Part shown: piece after piece, positions 22,693 to 35,830 of the stretch
Position numbering within the stretch: the first letter of the stretch is position 1
Layout of the letters: each line of letters starts with the position of its first letter
Assembly (NCBI GenBank): GCA_035236585.1
Contig: CP141132.1
Coordinates: 43,279,880-43,343,879 of the forward strand
From: Warburgia ugandensis
Lineage: Eukaryota; Streptophyta; Magnoliopsida; Canellales; Canellaceae
DNA: 64,000 nucleotides
Reading direction: 5' to 3'
Notes under the pieces: model-generated
Database searches by the model: none
What the model saw: only the letters and a program-made list of their open reading frames with translations
What the model was told of the DNA's origin: nothing
Program-made: the position numbers and the translations under genes

Positions 22693-25600
22693 TGAGTAAA
22701 TCATTTAGTAAATTTTGAAACTAGAATAAACACCATTTAGAGGTGTTGGCAATTGAGCTAGAAAGTGCAAGGATAATGTGAAAATCATATATGTAATTGA
22801 TTCATTTCATTAATAGAAAATGACTCAAGTGGGAGTCATGAATAGTCATGGAAAAAGGGAAGTGATCAACTAAATGGAAAGTAAATTCTTGTGAGAATAA
22901 TGAAGCTCTTAAGGTAAGAAATCACTACATGACATGCATGAGTTAGTGTCTCTAGCTGAGAATATTCGTATTGATAGATAATTTACTAATGGAGAAAACT
23001 TACTATAAATATAATTTCTAATGTGATAATAGTAGGTATGAATCCTTGGAGAGTATAGTGATTAACTATGAGCAAAGAATAAAAAATAAAGATTATGAAT
23101 CAATTTCTTTGGGTGAAAACTTTACTATATGATAGAAGATATATATATATATATATTACTTTTGAGAATTTAAGTTATACCTTAGACCATGTTTATAGAT
23201 TTTTGAAAGAGTATAAAGGCTATTGTAGCTACAATTGAGAAAGATAAAAAATCGTTACAACAAATGATAACTTGAGAATATGGAAGAAGTATTGTATTAA
23301 TCAAAACTTAAAGTGGAAATAGTTGAAGAATAAATTGTAGTATGAATGAAAATCATTGAAAGTTGATGGAACAATATTTAATATTCTATGGATGAATTAA
23401 TTGATCTAAGAGTTGAAAATTTATAAATTCTTATGCACACAAAAATATTGATAGCCAAACCTCGATGAAAATTTAATGTTATGAATTTTATTGGGGTTTT
23501 AATTATGATTTGGAGGTGCATAACACCTGGAGTATGTGATAATTGTTTTATGGGAATAATTATTAAATATTGATGATAATGTGGTCTAAAATGGCTAAGA
23601 AAGTCATTATGAAAAATCAATTACATTGGATGTGAGGTTGAGGTTGTAAATGATTTTGATAGATATGACCATGGAATATTTGATTAGTTAAACGAGATGA
23701 AATAGTGGAAGTGAGGACATCGAAAATGTAATTATGGAAATTCTAATGATGGTTGTTTGGGAGGACATGTTCTTCCAGTATTGAGACTTTTATATGAAGG
23801 GCTCTTAGAAAGGCTGGTGATGATTAGTATCTTCTCCTTATGAGCATTTGGTGATATGATGAGAGTTTGTTGCTATAGAGCAGAGAAATTAAATGGCTTA
23901 ATGGTATTGGACCGAAATATATAGTTGAGTTGACTTGCCCATAACTCCTTTACGATTGGCGAGGAGACTGTTGATAAATTATATTATGTTGATGCCTAGA
24001 TTGAGGAATCAGGAAGTGGTAGTGCACTTACATTGGTGACAAAGATAGTAGATTTGGTGCCTATGTTATAGAGAGTTATTCTCTTGGGACTCAGGCTGAT
24101 TGCAAAGACTCAGATGTGAGTAGTTCGATTCATCCTACTAAGGGCAAGAGACCCTTTTTATTGACATAGTTACGGAGGTTGCTGATTCAGTGACGTTTTA
24201 TCATGTAGTACTAGGATGTGAACAAGAAAAGGTACACTAGTACAAGAACAGACACCTAGACAGCTATGTCCTGGAGTTAGTAGACTACCTGAACAGTGGT
24301 AATAGCATCAACAACAGCCATTACAACTGCAATCCTTTAAATGTTTGATTGTGGGGAGTTAGGGTATTCGATAGAGACTATTGTAGAAGACCATGAGCCA
24401 GACTAATTGACATTGGAGCTAGGGTAGAAAAGGCTTCACATTAGTAGTGATGAGTTTCTGTCATTGCTTGGAGGCAAGTATAGACCTTGATTTGGGTGGT
24501 AGAAAATATTTTCTCAATTTCTAGTAAACATGCTAGAATACTTATTGATTTAGGATCCAGTGATTTTGGACTTTATGTATTAGCACTTTGATGAATATAT
24601 TTGTGAATATATGAAAATATTTGGGTTCAGATGTTATGATACTGGTGAAAGGGTTATGGAAACTTATAAGTATGTCAAGGGACTATTAGGGGAGAAAATG
24701 AGCAAGAGGATGAATGTTGATTTCATCCTACTCGATATGATTGATTATGATATTATCCTTAGGATGGATTTTATGATTTGGAGGTAATTGATTTCTATGA
24801 GAAGAAGGTTACTTTTGGTGTACCTGGACAGCTATTGGCCTAACTTGTGTAAGAAGAGGCATCTTTGAGGGTTGTGTTATTTCTATCTTAAAGGGTACCA
24901 AGTATTTCTTATCTATGTGACAATGGGGTACTATGCGCGACCATGAAAATGAGCACAAAGATGATGTGCAAGAGTTCATGGCTTTGCCTAAGGAGTTTTC
25001 ATGATTTCTCCCAAGAGATTGATATTGATGTTGATTTGGCATTAGGTGTAGCATTACTTACCTAGAATGCCATGTGGGATAGTTCCAACTGAGCTGGTAA
25101 AGTTCCAACTATATGAGCTTTTGATAAGAGTTTTGACAGGCCTAGTGGATATTCATATGTTGCATTAATCCTTTTCAAGAGAAGAGAGACATATTTTTAT
25201 TGTTATGTATTTATTGATTGTTTAACAACACCACAATGGAGAATTGATATTCTTTATCATGTAATGATGATCTAGTCGATCGATGTTGGATGGTGCATCA
25301 TATTTGTGGATATTGATTTGAAGTCTAGTTATCACTAGCCGAGGATTGTCAGTAAAATGTCTTTAAGATATTTTAGAATTTGTTATGATTATTACAAGTT
25401 CTGGGCGATACCAATTGATGAAACTAATATATTGATAGCATGTATGGATATGATGGGTTGAAATTTCAACTATTACTTAGATGAGTATCTTAAAGGCTCA
25501 TCTCTTGTTGTGAATTATGTGCGTCTGAGTTATGATTGAAAAGGTTAAATTCCTTGACCATTATACCTATATTGATAGAGAGACATCTTAATAAGAATGT

Positions 25601-26460
25601 GATGAGCTATGATTAGCCAAATCAATGACTAAGGGTGATAGTCTCCCTAGTCTAGTAAACTGCTATCGCTAAGTTACTGCATTATCTGGGATAACAATGA
25701 TATGGATGTTGTTTATATTATATATATATAAGTTTGATTTCTCATTTAGATGAGAGGTATGACAGTGACATGTGTCGGATATAAATTGGACATTGATTAT
25801 GACATGTACTTGTGAGTAGCTGATGAGTGCGGCCTAAGAGGGTGGCTGCGAGAGGCACTGGTAGGCTTCTAGGTGGCGAGCTTGTAAGTGGTAGGCTTCT
25901 AGGTGCTCACAGTATGATCAAGATATGAACTCATTTTGATTGGAATGCGATTGGCTAATAGTGAGCTGGTATGCTCTAGTTTTGATTGGCATGTGATTGC
26001 CTGTTGACTAGCATGTGATTGCGTGCTAGTGTTAGTATGCGCTATCATTGATTGGCATGTAATTGCCCATTAGCAAACTAATGTTCTCTGCTATAAAATT
26101 GGCATATATTTGCCTATATATGAGCTAATATGCTCTAGTTGGTGTTGGCATATTGATTTTACTTGTATTAAGTTGTACATAGGTAATTAACTCCTAAATT
26201 AGAGTTTGGTTTATGTTAATTGCATTAAATGTGACTATGATGCATTCTAATTAAATTTTGAGTTCTTTAATCTAAAATGGGATGCCATTTATTGAATTAC
26301 ATGTGAATTGGTATGTGAGGAGATGACATGATGTGAAATTATCTTTTTATCGATGTTGATACTGGTATTGTTGACACTATTATTCATCTTGTGATTTGGG
26401 AATACTTTTAGAAGTGTCTAAAAAATAATATGGAAAGAATTTCTAGGACGAAATTCCAAT
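22693..26460 (+). pseudogene. CHR-F gag-pol fossil
   Basis: Heavily decayed; no frame longer than 80 residues survives on the coding strand. The clearest pieces are the protease end LLDMIDYDIILRMDF (24738-24780), an RT entry segment (about 24960-25020, with EFMALPKEFS), the RT core piece VDIDLKSSYH (about 25310-25340) and a piece with YDYYKFWAIP (about 25385-25415), which correspond to the 'DLRSGYHQLRI' and 'YEFxVMPFGL' blocks of Tekay-type elements. Gag (22700-24100) is only inferred from position. Beyond 25700 I recognise nothing before the 'ggacgaaattcc' segment that precedes the polypurine tract. Confidence 0.65.
23139..23156. repeat. (AT)n microsatellite
   Basis: About nine AT units inside decayed CHR-F interior sequence. 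Confidence 0.9.
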
Positions 26461-26473
26461 AAGGAGGGAAGAA
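26461..26473 (+). other. CHR-F polypurine tract
   Basis: AAGGAGGGAAGAA directly before the LTR start TGTAACATCC. It follows the 'aggacgaaattcc' segment, a hallmark of the 3' end of Tekay-type chromoviruses. Confidence 0.85.
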
Positions 26474-28348
26474 TGTAACATCCTAAATTTTTAAATGCCA
26501 ATTTGAGAGAATTTTGGGAAAATGTGAAACTGTGATGAAAAGAATATATTGAAATCTATATATTTGGATTTTTATAAGTGAGAGGCTTAATAGATATTAA
26601 ATCATGTATTGAGACCTCCATAATTAGATTGTACTCAAAAAAACGATTCAAACGGCACTAAGTTTGCCAAAATCAGAGTGCAGATGAGAAAGTTATGGAC
26701 ATTTTAAGTTCTCAGGGCATTTTGGTATCCAGGCAAGGGACCCAAATTTGAGGGGGTCATTTTGATAATGACACCCCCTTTCCATTTTGATCCCATTTCC
26801 AACGGAGGAAGGCAATGATCCTCTTTCTCTACAAGGAAATAGGATCTCCAGCTACGAAGGCATGTTTTTCCCTTTTCCTTAAAGCAAAACAGCCCAGAAC
26901 CTTTGCCTTCTTTGCCTTGTTCCCTAGAAAAAGCAATGACTTTTGCACTCATTGGAGGACTCTGATATCCCCTCTCTGGCTGAAATCAGGTAGGCCACAC
27001 CCTCTATCTCGCTCTTTTTCTTATTTTCCTACTTTTACCCTCATAGATTCGCCCGGATTTGGTCTCCATGGCCGTTGGAAGGCCTATGAAATTAGAACCA
27101 TGGATCATGGTTAGACCCATATCAAGGACATCTAGGATGATAGATCTGAGCCATCCAATATAATCTTTGGACCCAAAAACATTAGGAATGGCGAAAACAG
27201 ATAAAAAATTATAGCATCTAGGGTTCCTATTGAGTCAAAAGAAAATGAACGTTTTGGGTTCATCATCCCAATGGATGACATACTTAGGACACCGACCGGG
27301 ACACCTAAGTGCAAATGGCACATGTGAGTGCTATGTCATGTGCACTGGGACACTGTCGCGCTTTGTCATGGATGCTCGGCGTCTTGGAAACTAGGATGCA
27401 TGTGGGAGTGTCCTGGTGACCAAGATGCATGCGGTGCATTTCGTGGAGCGTCTCGGAGTTAGAGTGTCCTGGGGACATTGGTTTATGTCGATAAAAATTG
27501 GTGTAAACCGCTTTGTCGGTGCAAACTGGTGTAAATTAGATTTTTTATCGGGATTTCTATTTGAAATGATTTTCTTAAGATTTTAGAGGCTACAGAAGCT
27601 CGATCTTCAATCCAAAAGGTTTGTTGGAATTGTATCGACAACACATACATGAATTTAACCTCTAAACCTTGATCTAAACATAGTCAATTTATCAAACCTA
27701 AGAAAATGTACTCAATTACTTAGATCAGGTCGATCAGAGGATGATTAGGACTTGGAACTTGAATAATTGGATGATTTAAAGGATGAATTGATGAATCTAT
27801 GGAACAGATTAGGATTATTTATTTGGATCATTGATCTAACCAAGATATTGGGATTTGTTGATTTGAGAGTGATTTAACCATTGGATCAAGGTGTAAACTT
27901 TAGATACATGCTAAAATGAGTAGATGAACATGAAATGACACTGATTAATGATGACAAAGGTTAGAAAGAATGATCTAATCATAAATAGAGGCCTTAAAGA
28001 ATGATTCAATGGTTGGATTGCCATAAATTTTGATGAGATGAGATCAATAACGAAAAATAATACTGTGATACTAATAGGTGCATTAGAGCACACAGTTTGA
28101 AAGGAGTATGAATCTAATCTAATTTGGTTGTACTTTTGTTGAGGTAGCTAACGACATTTAATGTTACATTTTAATTTTCTAAAATCTTGCATCATCATAG
28201 CATCATGATTGATTGGGATTGATTGTCACATGTTAATTCATTTCAAATATCTGCAAATTTCAAAGTTTTATGCCATGATCGATATGAGATTTTGATAGTA
28301 CATTGAATGGGTTTTCATGATCTATTGTTTTATGGTATTGATATAGTG

Positions 28349-28357
28349 TATCATATG
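28349..28357. repeat. LINE target-site duplication, left
   Basis: TATCATATG, repeated exactly at 29196-29204 on the other side of the LINE. It fixes both ends of the insertion. Confidence 0.85.
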
Positions 28358-29195
28358 CCATCATCATCATCATCATCATCATCAAGACCTTATCCCAATT
28401 AGGGGTCGGCCACATGAATCTTATTCCTGCATTCCACTCTATTAAATACCATGGCTTCATTTAGTCCCAAAGTTTTTAAATCTTCCCCTTGCCCTTTTAG
28501 AACCTTCTACTTGTATTGCCTCACTCATGCTAACCGATGTCGTTGTTGGTCTCCTTTGAGCATGTCCAAACCATCTAAGTCTAGTCTCCCTCATCTTGTT
28601 ACCTATTGGTGCCACCCTTAGATTTCCTCTAATATTTTCATTTATAATTCTATCCTTTTTTGTCTTACCACTCATCCATCCCAACATCCTCATTTCTACG
28701 ATGCTTGTCCTATGAGTATGATGTTCCTTAATTGCCCAACACTCTAATTCATAGAGCATGGCTAGCCTTATAGCCATCCTATAGAATTTTCCTTTTAGTT
28801 TGAGTGGTACTCGCTAATCATATAAAACTCCAGATGCACATCTCCATTTGTTCCAACCCCTTGGATTCTCTGGGTAACCTCCCTCTCAATCTCTCCACTC
28901 TCATGGATAGATGATCCTAATTATTGAAAGTGGTCTTTCACAGGGACTTCTTGGTTATCAATCTTGACTGGTGTTCCACTCCTTCTCTCCTTGCTAAAAT
29001 TACATTCCATATATTCTGTCTTAGTTCTGCTAATTTTAAATCCTTTAGATTCTAATGCTTCTCTTAATAACTCTAGCTTTATGCTTACACCCTCCCTTGT
29101 CTCATCAAGTAGGACTGTATCATCTGCAAATAACATGCACCAAGGAATCTCCTTGTGCAAATGTTTTGTTAACTCATCCATAACTAAGGATTGCA
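28358..29195 (-). mobile_element. RTE-clade LINE, 5'-truncated
   Basis: Minus-strand non-LTR retrotransposon fragment of 838 bases. The frame at 28921-29196 holds the RT catalytic box FADDTVLLDE (residues 23-32) and then the SKGFKISRTKTEYMEC segment. The frame at 28457-28777 is the C-terminal part, with ELECWAIKEHH, EMRMLGWM and RLRWFGHAQRRP, known from plant RTE LINEs. The two frames are separated by a decayed linker (28778-28920), so at least one frameshift or stop lies between. The 3' end is a GAT-type trinucleotide run, as in RTE elements, rather than poly(A). It is flanked by the 9-base duplication TATCATATG (28349-28357 and 29196-29204). Full RTE elements are about 3 kb, so most of the 5' part was never copied. 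Confidence 0.9.
28359..28384 (-). repeat. Trinucleotide tail of the LINE
   Basis: Eight ATC/GAT units at the 3' end of the LINE. The apparent run of methionines in the minus frame 28260-28460 comes from this repeat and is not a protein feature. Confidence 0.9.
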
Positions 29196-29204
29196 TATCA
29201 TATG
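29196..29204. repeat. LINE target-site duplication, right
   Basis: Exact copy of TATCATATG at 28349-28357. Confidence 0.85.
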
Positions 29205-29571
29205 TATGATTAGTAAATATCTTTCTTTATTTATTTCATCACTGAGATTGGTGGTCATCACTACTGATTCGAGCCTTCCCATGGGGATGGAAGTTAAGTC
29301 TCTTGTTATGGTGTCAATGGGGAGCAGCAGTGGTTGAGACCCTAAAGTGGTTGCCACTGCAGCATGATGATCCATACTGTTGTTTTGTATGCTTGCATGA
29401 TGAGCATGGAGATGTTATTTTGCATCTGGGTGTGACGACACTCAAAGGATTGATATGAATACTCATGATCTATTGAATGAGTGCGTGGGACACTCATGGG
29501 ACCCATGTACTTTGAAGTGTGCTACTTGTTATTGTATGCACATTAAGACTGGATCATATCCTATTTTATAT

Positions 29572-29643
29572 CCATGAGATTATCATGTTTTACATCCTGG
29601 AGATTATCATGTTTACATCCATGAGATTATCATGTTTTATATC
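29572..29643 (+). repeat. 24-base minisatellite, left half (CHR-F 3' LTR)
   Basis: About three units of the CHR-F minisatellite. The array is broken at 29643 by CHR-N and resumes at 38551. The last five bases, ATATC, are the target duplication of CHR-N. Confidence 0.85.
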
Positions 29644-32378
29644 TATGACGACCCGAGTTTTCCCATGCATTTTTAAATGCAATATCTAATTCCTAAGGAG
29701 GGATGCATCCCTATTTGAAAATGATTTTATAAAAACCATGCAATGCAGCAGAAAATCTTTAGTTTTAAACTCGTTTTGAAAATCCTGAGTGTCATTTGCT
29801 TTCACAACAACCAAAGTAGTTTTTGAAAAACATCAGAAATCATAAATGTTTTCCCAAGTCTATCCAGTCACAGCTCACAGCCCAACTATAATTAAATATA
29901 AATACATGTCCAAAGGGTAGAGTGTTTACTTACATGTATAATTGTCTCCTTTTGATTTACTTTGCTCGTAGCACTAGCATAGGTGTCCTCTACTTGTGGA
30001 TGGAACTATCCTGAAAAATGTTAAGGATAGGGTGAGTATATACTATACTCAGTAGGAGTCTATCACTACTAGTTTTACAATGCATGCTATGTTTAAAGTC
30101 ATATGCTCTTTAAAACATGTGCATGTTCGAGCAATCATGGTCAATATCGATATTAAAAACCATCATCGAATTGGAATACTGACGACTTAAAGAAATAGCA
30201 TAATCCAAGTCGAAAGTATCATATATCATAAACATAATGATATGCATAAGATGCTCAACCGAATCCAACTCATGGATATCTGGTATGGTATGGTCGACCA
30301 ACCTCATGTCATGCCATATGCAATGCAAGTAAGTCCACGAAACCATAGGGCCCAACTATGCCCACGACCTCGCCGCCGTGTGGTCCCTAGGTACCTGAGG
30401 ACACTCGGTCATAGCCTCCATGGGGCATATGACACATCAACCCAATGTCGTAACACCAGTGGTAGCCCCCTGTACCACATGCAGTCGACGTAGGGACATT
30501 GCCTTTTTTGGGCAAGGTACCCATTCCACCTAATAGTGGTAGAGGTTGGAGGCCAACCCAGACCTCTCGGCATAACGCCCATAAGCTTATTAGCCCATAT
30601 CATATAAGATCAAACAAGCGAAAATCTCTTTGTCAAAACCTGTCCTCTTTGGGTCCCTCACAACTGCCTGGCCTCACAATTGCCTACCTAGCGTCTTTTA
30701 GGCACTCCAGCGTCTTTTGGTAACCCTCAAGGACATGCAATTTTTCAAGAACTCAATGCTCACAAATCATGCAATATATGCAATTGTTTGCAAAACATGT
30801 CTATGCATGGTGTATTTATCATATGTACGCTGAATTAAGTCATGCTAAACAAGTCATATACTTATACTTAAAACATGCATTCTCAAAACAATCATGGCTC
30901 TTTTAAAAAGTCTAGTAGCAATAGAGCACCTACCTCAAAGTCTCCTAGAGTCATGTCTTTTAGCACTCAGCTCGTCCCTGGGTCTCATTTATAAACTCTT
31001 GGGTATGAATGGATATAAGGAGTCCTTATTAATTTCATTCTATTTAGATATTATATCGCTAGATCTGCCTTTTAGGGTCCATGGTCCTTGCCTAATTTAT
31101 TGTCAGGCTAGATCCTATGATGTAGATCTACTAGTCAATGGTTAACTCTATAAATTGTCTTCTGATCCTAACTACATAGTCTCATTAGGTCCGCGTGTCC
31201 CAGTTCCCAGGACACCCGTGCATCCTGGTTGAACCGTGACCGCCTCACGTGCGTGCCCGCCCAAAGGCCATGCTAGGGACCGCATTTTGCAAGCGCACAT
31301 GCATGCTCAAGTGACGCGCTATGACGCGTATCCTGGATGGCATCACACGAACTCACCTTTGGTATAACATGGCGCATCTCAGCTCCCAGGGCACCTCGTG
31401 CATCCTGGTCAAGCCAGGACTCATGCCCCACATTGCTCGCACACTCGAAGGCCGCACCAGGGATAGTGTACGCACTACCGTACGCCTAGAACCCGTCCCA
31501 GGGACCCTGTCCCAGGCGTACGTGGAGCATGGCATCCCTGGGACGTCTTGTTCGTGCACAGCCAGCTAGAACCACTTGGAGCATTTTTCGGCCAGGAAAC
31601 CCAGCTGGAAAACAACTGGGAAAAGGCCAGATCTGGCATGGATCTTGGCCTGGGGGAACTGAAATAGAGAGAAGGGAAGGACAGCTTACCTAGGCAGCCG
31701 GAGATGGCACTCCTCCCGCCTGGTAGTCCTCCATTCCGGTTCTGAAAACCGCATGCCACCGGGAAAACTTGATGAAGGGGGAATCCTTGCCGTTCCGTTG
31801 CGACCATATGAAGAAAAGGGGAATGGGGAGATGGGTAAAGGAATGGCTGGCTTGACTTGGGCCTAGCCATTGCTGGAAAACTCAAGGAACTGGGTTTCTG
31901 ATTCTAGCCAGAAACCCCAGCCCCAAATGACTGGAAAAATCGTGATTTTGGAGGGGGGAGATGGGGCTTTTTATAGCCTTGCTATGGCGGTGCTACCAAT
32001 GGCAGTGCCGCCCTTGGCGGTGGCAGATCTCTCTGGAAAAATGGTGAGAGGAGGGTTTCTGGAGATGTCTGGAGGTGGAAGACGACAGGGGGTGCCGTTA
32101 TCAAAACGGCCCCCCTGCGTTTTCATTTTTTCATTTTTCTATTGAAATTACAAAACTGCCCCAGATTTTTAAACGGCCTTAACTTCTTCATACGAACTCC
32201 ATTTTCGGCGTTCTTTGAGGCGTTGGATTCCATTTTTTGAGTAAAATCTAATGGTACTAAGTTTCCTTACAAATTCCCTCATTTGATATTTTAAATAAAG
32301 TAAAACATTCAACACAGTTTTATTCCCCCTAGAATGTCCCATTTTTGTTAAAATAGTGTAAATTGCTTAAGCATTATA
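29644..32378 (-). repeat. CHR-N 3' LTR (left copy)
   Basis: 2735-base LTR, pairing along its length with 35831-38550. It holds a GC-rich block (31190-31570) with two diverged copies of a 'cccaggacacccgtgcatcctgg' type piece, and a block with 'aacggcc' and 'acttcttcatacgaactcc' typical of the transcribed part of Tekay LTRs. Frames listed in this interval on either strand are LTR shadows. Confidence 0.9.
31190..31570. repeat. GC-rich CpG-bearing block in CHR-N left LTR
   Basis: A sharp GC-rich island in very AT-rich surroundings, containing many CpG and two diverged copies of a unit with 'gtgcatcctggt' about 185 bases apart. The counterpart in the right LTR is 37375-37760. A weaker relative lies in the CHR-F LTR at 27290-27490. 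Confidence 0.7.
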
Positions 32379-32395
32379 TTATTACCCCCTTAAAA
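32379..32395 (-). other. CHR-N polypurine tract
   Basis: On the minus strand AAGGGGGTAATAA lies just before the LTR start and after the 'cgaggacgaaattc' segment (32397-32411), as in CHR-F at 26447-26473. Confidence 0.85.
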
Positions 32396-35300
32396 GAATT
32401 TCGTCCTCGAAATTCCATAAATTATCATCTTCAAGGTATTTTATCTCTTAGATAACTCCTTGGTGAATGCATTCTCCCCTTAGGAATCAAATCCAGGCTC
32501 AACCCCAATTTATCATTTTTATTATTCCTTCTACAAGGCCTTACCTATAAGGGCCGCTTTCGTTGCGTACTTTGATACATACTCCCATACGTGCTAGTTC
32601 AACAATACCGATTTCTAGCTATAATTCATCTATCTTAAGATCCTTAAATGCCTATACTTTTCTCATCATGTATAGGGCAGTCTCCTCGTAGGATCATGCT
32701 TCTTCATGTATAAATTACCCCATACTTCTTTGAGATCATACAATCTTATTTCTCCTATTTCATTTTGAATATCATAGGATAATCCCTTTCTTCTTGTCTT
32801 TCATCTAGTGATCTCTTCATCATCCATATCTCCTTCTAAGGGTTGGTTATATGTCATTAGTAAGAGCCCAAAAGATTACCTTCTTTCTATTGTGTCTAAC
32901 TTTGCTTCTTATCTTTTATATTTGTCCTCAAGATACTTCAATAACTGTTGTGGTATCATGTGCTCTATAGCCAAACCCTTGATTAACTTCGAATTTCAAT
33001 TGTCTGTCATTTTCCAGATGTGACTTGATTCCTTGACCAAAGTTAAATTCAAAATAAAATCATGAAAGTCAATTAGTAGCTTCTTCCATCGAGGACCTTA
33101 TCATATACTGAAAGTAAAATGTCCTAACTCTATATCCAGTTTCATTATTATTGAATTCATTAGACGCTTTTCTCTGTGAAGATTTTATCCAAACTCATGT
33201 CAAATGTTAATGGTCGATTCATCATCATGGGTCAAATGTTCTTGTCCAGAGGCCTATCTCACTATTCACATCAATTTGTCATCGTCCTCTTTGTCCTTTC
33301 TTTGCTTGATGGTTTTCTTCTTAACCTTTCAGTTCAAAAGTTCTATACTCAATCCGGTAGGGTTAGTCCTTAGGAAATTCCTTCAATTGATTTTTCGTAC
33401 TTGGTATATTCTCATAACAACTAACTATTTGTCTAAAGGCAACGTAACATTAAATCTTCACCTTATAGTGTGCTAGCCATTTCACCTTTTCTCCTTCCAT
33501 CCCCTATGTCAATATATTGTGTAATCTTTTATCAAGGCTTTATCATCAACCATGCAGTCTGTATTGTTAGGAGGTATCCTCATAAGTAGTGATTTTCTCA
33601 ATTCCTCAAATTTTATTTTTCAAGTGCCTCCTTATTTTATCTTTCAAGTGCCTTCTCATACTTAGCTTATAATAGCAATAATTCTCCTTCAATAGTGATT
33701 ATATCAAATTGTACTAAAGTTGTTAACTCAACAAATTTAACAACACTTAGGTAAGCATAAAACATCTTCTTAGACATAGAAAGACTTTATTTGATTACCT
33801 ATTGATCTCTTTCCAGATATATCTATGTCATAAGCTCAAGGGCCTCTAAAGTGATCGGTACTTATCTACCTTTCTTTTCAATCCAAGTCAGCAGCATCTT
33901 TCAGACCCACAGTGATTTCTATGGTTTGTCATGGTATCTATTCATGTTTGGAAAAGTCTGTCTCATTGGTGGAGATCACTCCTTATTTTTGCTTCTGTCT
34001 CAGTTGTTACTGTATTTATTGTACTTGTAGCTCCTCCATGATGTGGCCTAATCAACTGACCTCATACCCTCAAATGACTTAGTCCAATCAAGAAATCTTC
34101 TTTTAGGTAAAACTCATGTCCAAATACTTATAATATCCCTTTGAGTATATAACTTCGACTACTAACTCATAGATATTAACATACTTGATTAAATATGGTG
34201 GGATACCCTCATTTTAGTCAACAGTTCTCTAAAGGTAATAACTAAATAATGGTTTTAAGATATTTGCTCTTCCAATATATGATAGTAAGGCCTCAATTTG
34301 ATCCTTGATGGTACCCTACTTGCTGAATGGACAAGTCACTATCCCGGCTTAATTCCTTTTTCAATATATTTTATTGGCAAGGTGAGATATCACCAAATTT
34401 TTCCTTTTTATGGACTATATCCATTGGTGTTCCCCATAAGCTAATGGATTCGATAAGAATCTAATTATAATAATTGATATCAAACTATTTGTAGAATTTG
34501 ATTCCTAGTTGGTCACCATTCCTCTTCGAAAATTTCTTGTCGCATAATCTCCTGAAATTCGATACTCTACTCAAAGTCTTAAATCCCATATGCTTTCTCT
34601 CTTTTATAATTTTTTACAATAAGATCACCAACTCACCTAGTATTATTCCTTTGCATTTGTTTGATCTACCTTCCTATAGGATTCAAGATGATAGAATTGT
34701 ATGTATCTTCATAGAGTCATGATCTTCTTCTTTTGACTATTCAATATTCATCGAATACTTATAGTTATCTCTCTCTCTTTTCTTCAAAATCCTTATTTAG
34801 TCTACCTGGATCAATGTCTCTATATGCTTTGTTGCATATAATTGATACTTCATCTATTCCTTTACATAACATATATGATAAACTGAATGCTTCTCAGAAA
34901 TTCTAAACTATCTTAAGATCATTGAAATCCTCAATTGCCTATAGCCTCAATAAAATTCATACAATATCTTAATAATGGCATTGACATTTTGGTCATGCTA
35001 TACTTTACAAGTTCATGTTAGGATCAATCTGTTATCACAGATCTATCATCCCCAATATTATTGTAAAAAATCTTTTGATAACTTAGTTGAATTCATTTCC
35101 TTATCACATAATATGTCACTTGTATACATATTCGGATTTGTTCCATAATACTCAAGTAGTTATTAGTCGATAGCACTTCACTCTTCATAAGACTCCAATT
35201 AAGGTATCCAAAATTGAGCTAAGTCCTTCAAAATCCATACCTTTGTGACCTAATACGAGTCACAGTTATCTCCTAATATGATCTTGCATTCTCATCCATC

Positions 35301-35811
35301 TTAGATTATCATCAAAACCTTCTCAAAGTCTGTCTTTTACATTCCTTATCATACACATATCATACCCTTGTGATAGTGTACTCATATTCTAATATTCTTT
35401 ATGATGGTAAGATAGCCATCTAAGTTCTTCGATTTTCTTATCTTTGGTGAGATTGATCTCTTACAGGTCAGAACTAACTACTAACAAGTTCACTAACATC
35501 CTCATTCATCATTCTCATAATATGATCCATATATGAGTTTTTATATTTGCACCACACAACAATCCTTAATCCTTAAGTCGTCTTAAATTTGATTTTGGAT
35601 AAGGGTTGTGCTATCCTCTGCTTAATTATTTGTTAGACCAAGCTGTGTTTTACCTATTTATTTATGGTGAACTGCCTTGTGCATTAATATTGTAATCCTC
35701 AATTAGAAGTAGTCATATCTACTACTATTTATACTACTCCTTGATTTTTTTATTTTTTATTCTATTGTCTATGACCCTTGGACATGCTAGACTGGCTGTG
35801 AAAGAATAAAA
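32396..35811 (-). other. CHR-N interior
   Basis: 3.4 kb, AT-rich, no long frame on the minus strand. The 'ggacgaaattc' segment at its 3' end is clear. I could not recognise protease, RT, RNase H or integrase with confidence; a faint gag-like flavour at 33.7-34.1 kb (minus) is not enough to call. Plus-strand frames (32808-33023, 33176-33476, 34498-34722) are shadows. Confidence 0.6.
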
Positions 35812-35828
35812 CCTAGGCTCTGATACCA
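35812..35828 (-). other. CHR-N primer-binding site (initiator tRNA-Met)
   Basis: The minus strand reads TGGTATCAGAGCCTAGG, the standard initiator tRNA-Met primer site of plant LTR elements, two bases from the LTR end. Confidence 0.92.
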
Positions 35829-35830
35829 AC

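Noticed and set aside
28260-28460. Minus frame with a run of eight methionines
   Set aside because: The run is the translation of the trinucleotide tail of the RTE LINE.
32396-35811. Possible chromovirus pol or gag in the CHR-N interior
   Set aside because: Faint local resemblances were seen on the minus strand but no catalytic or zinc-binding motif could be found, so no coding call was made.
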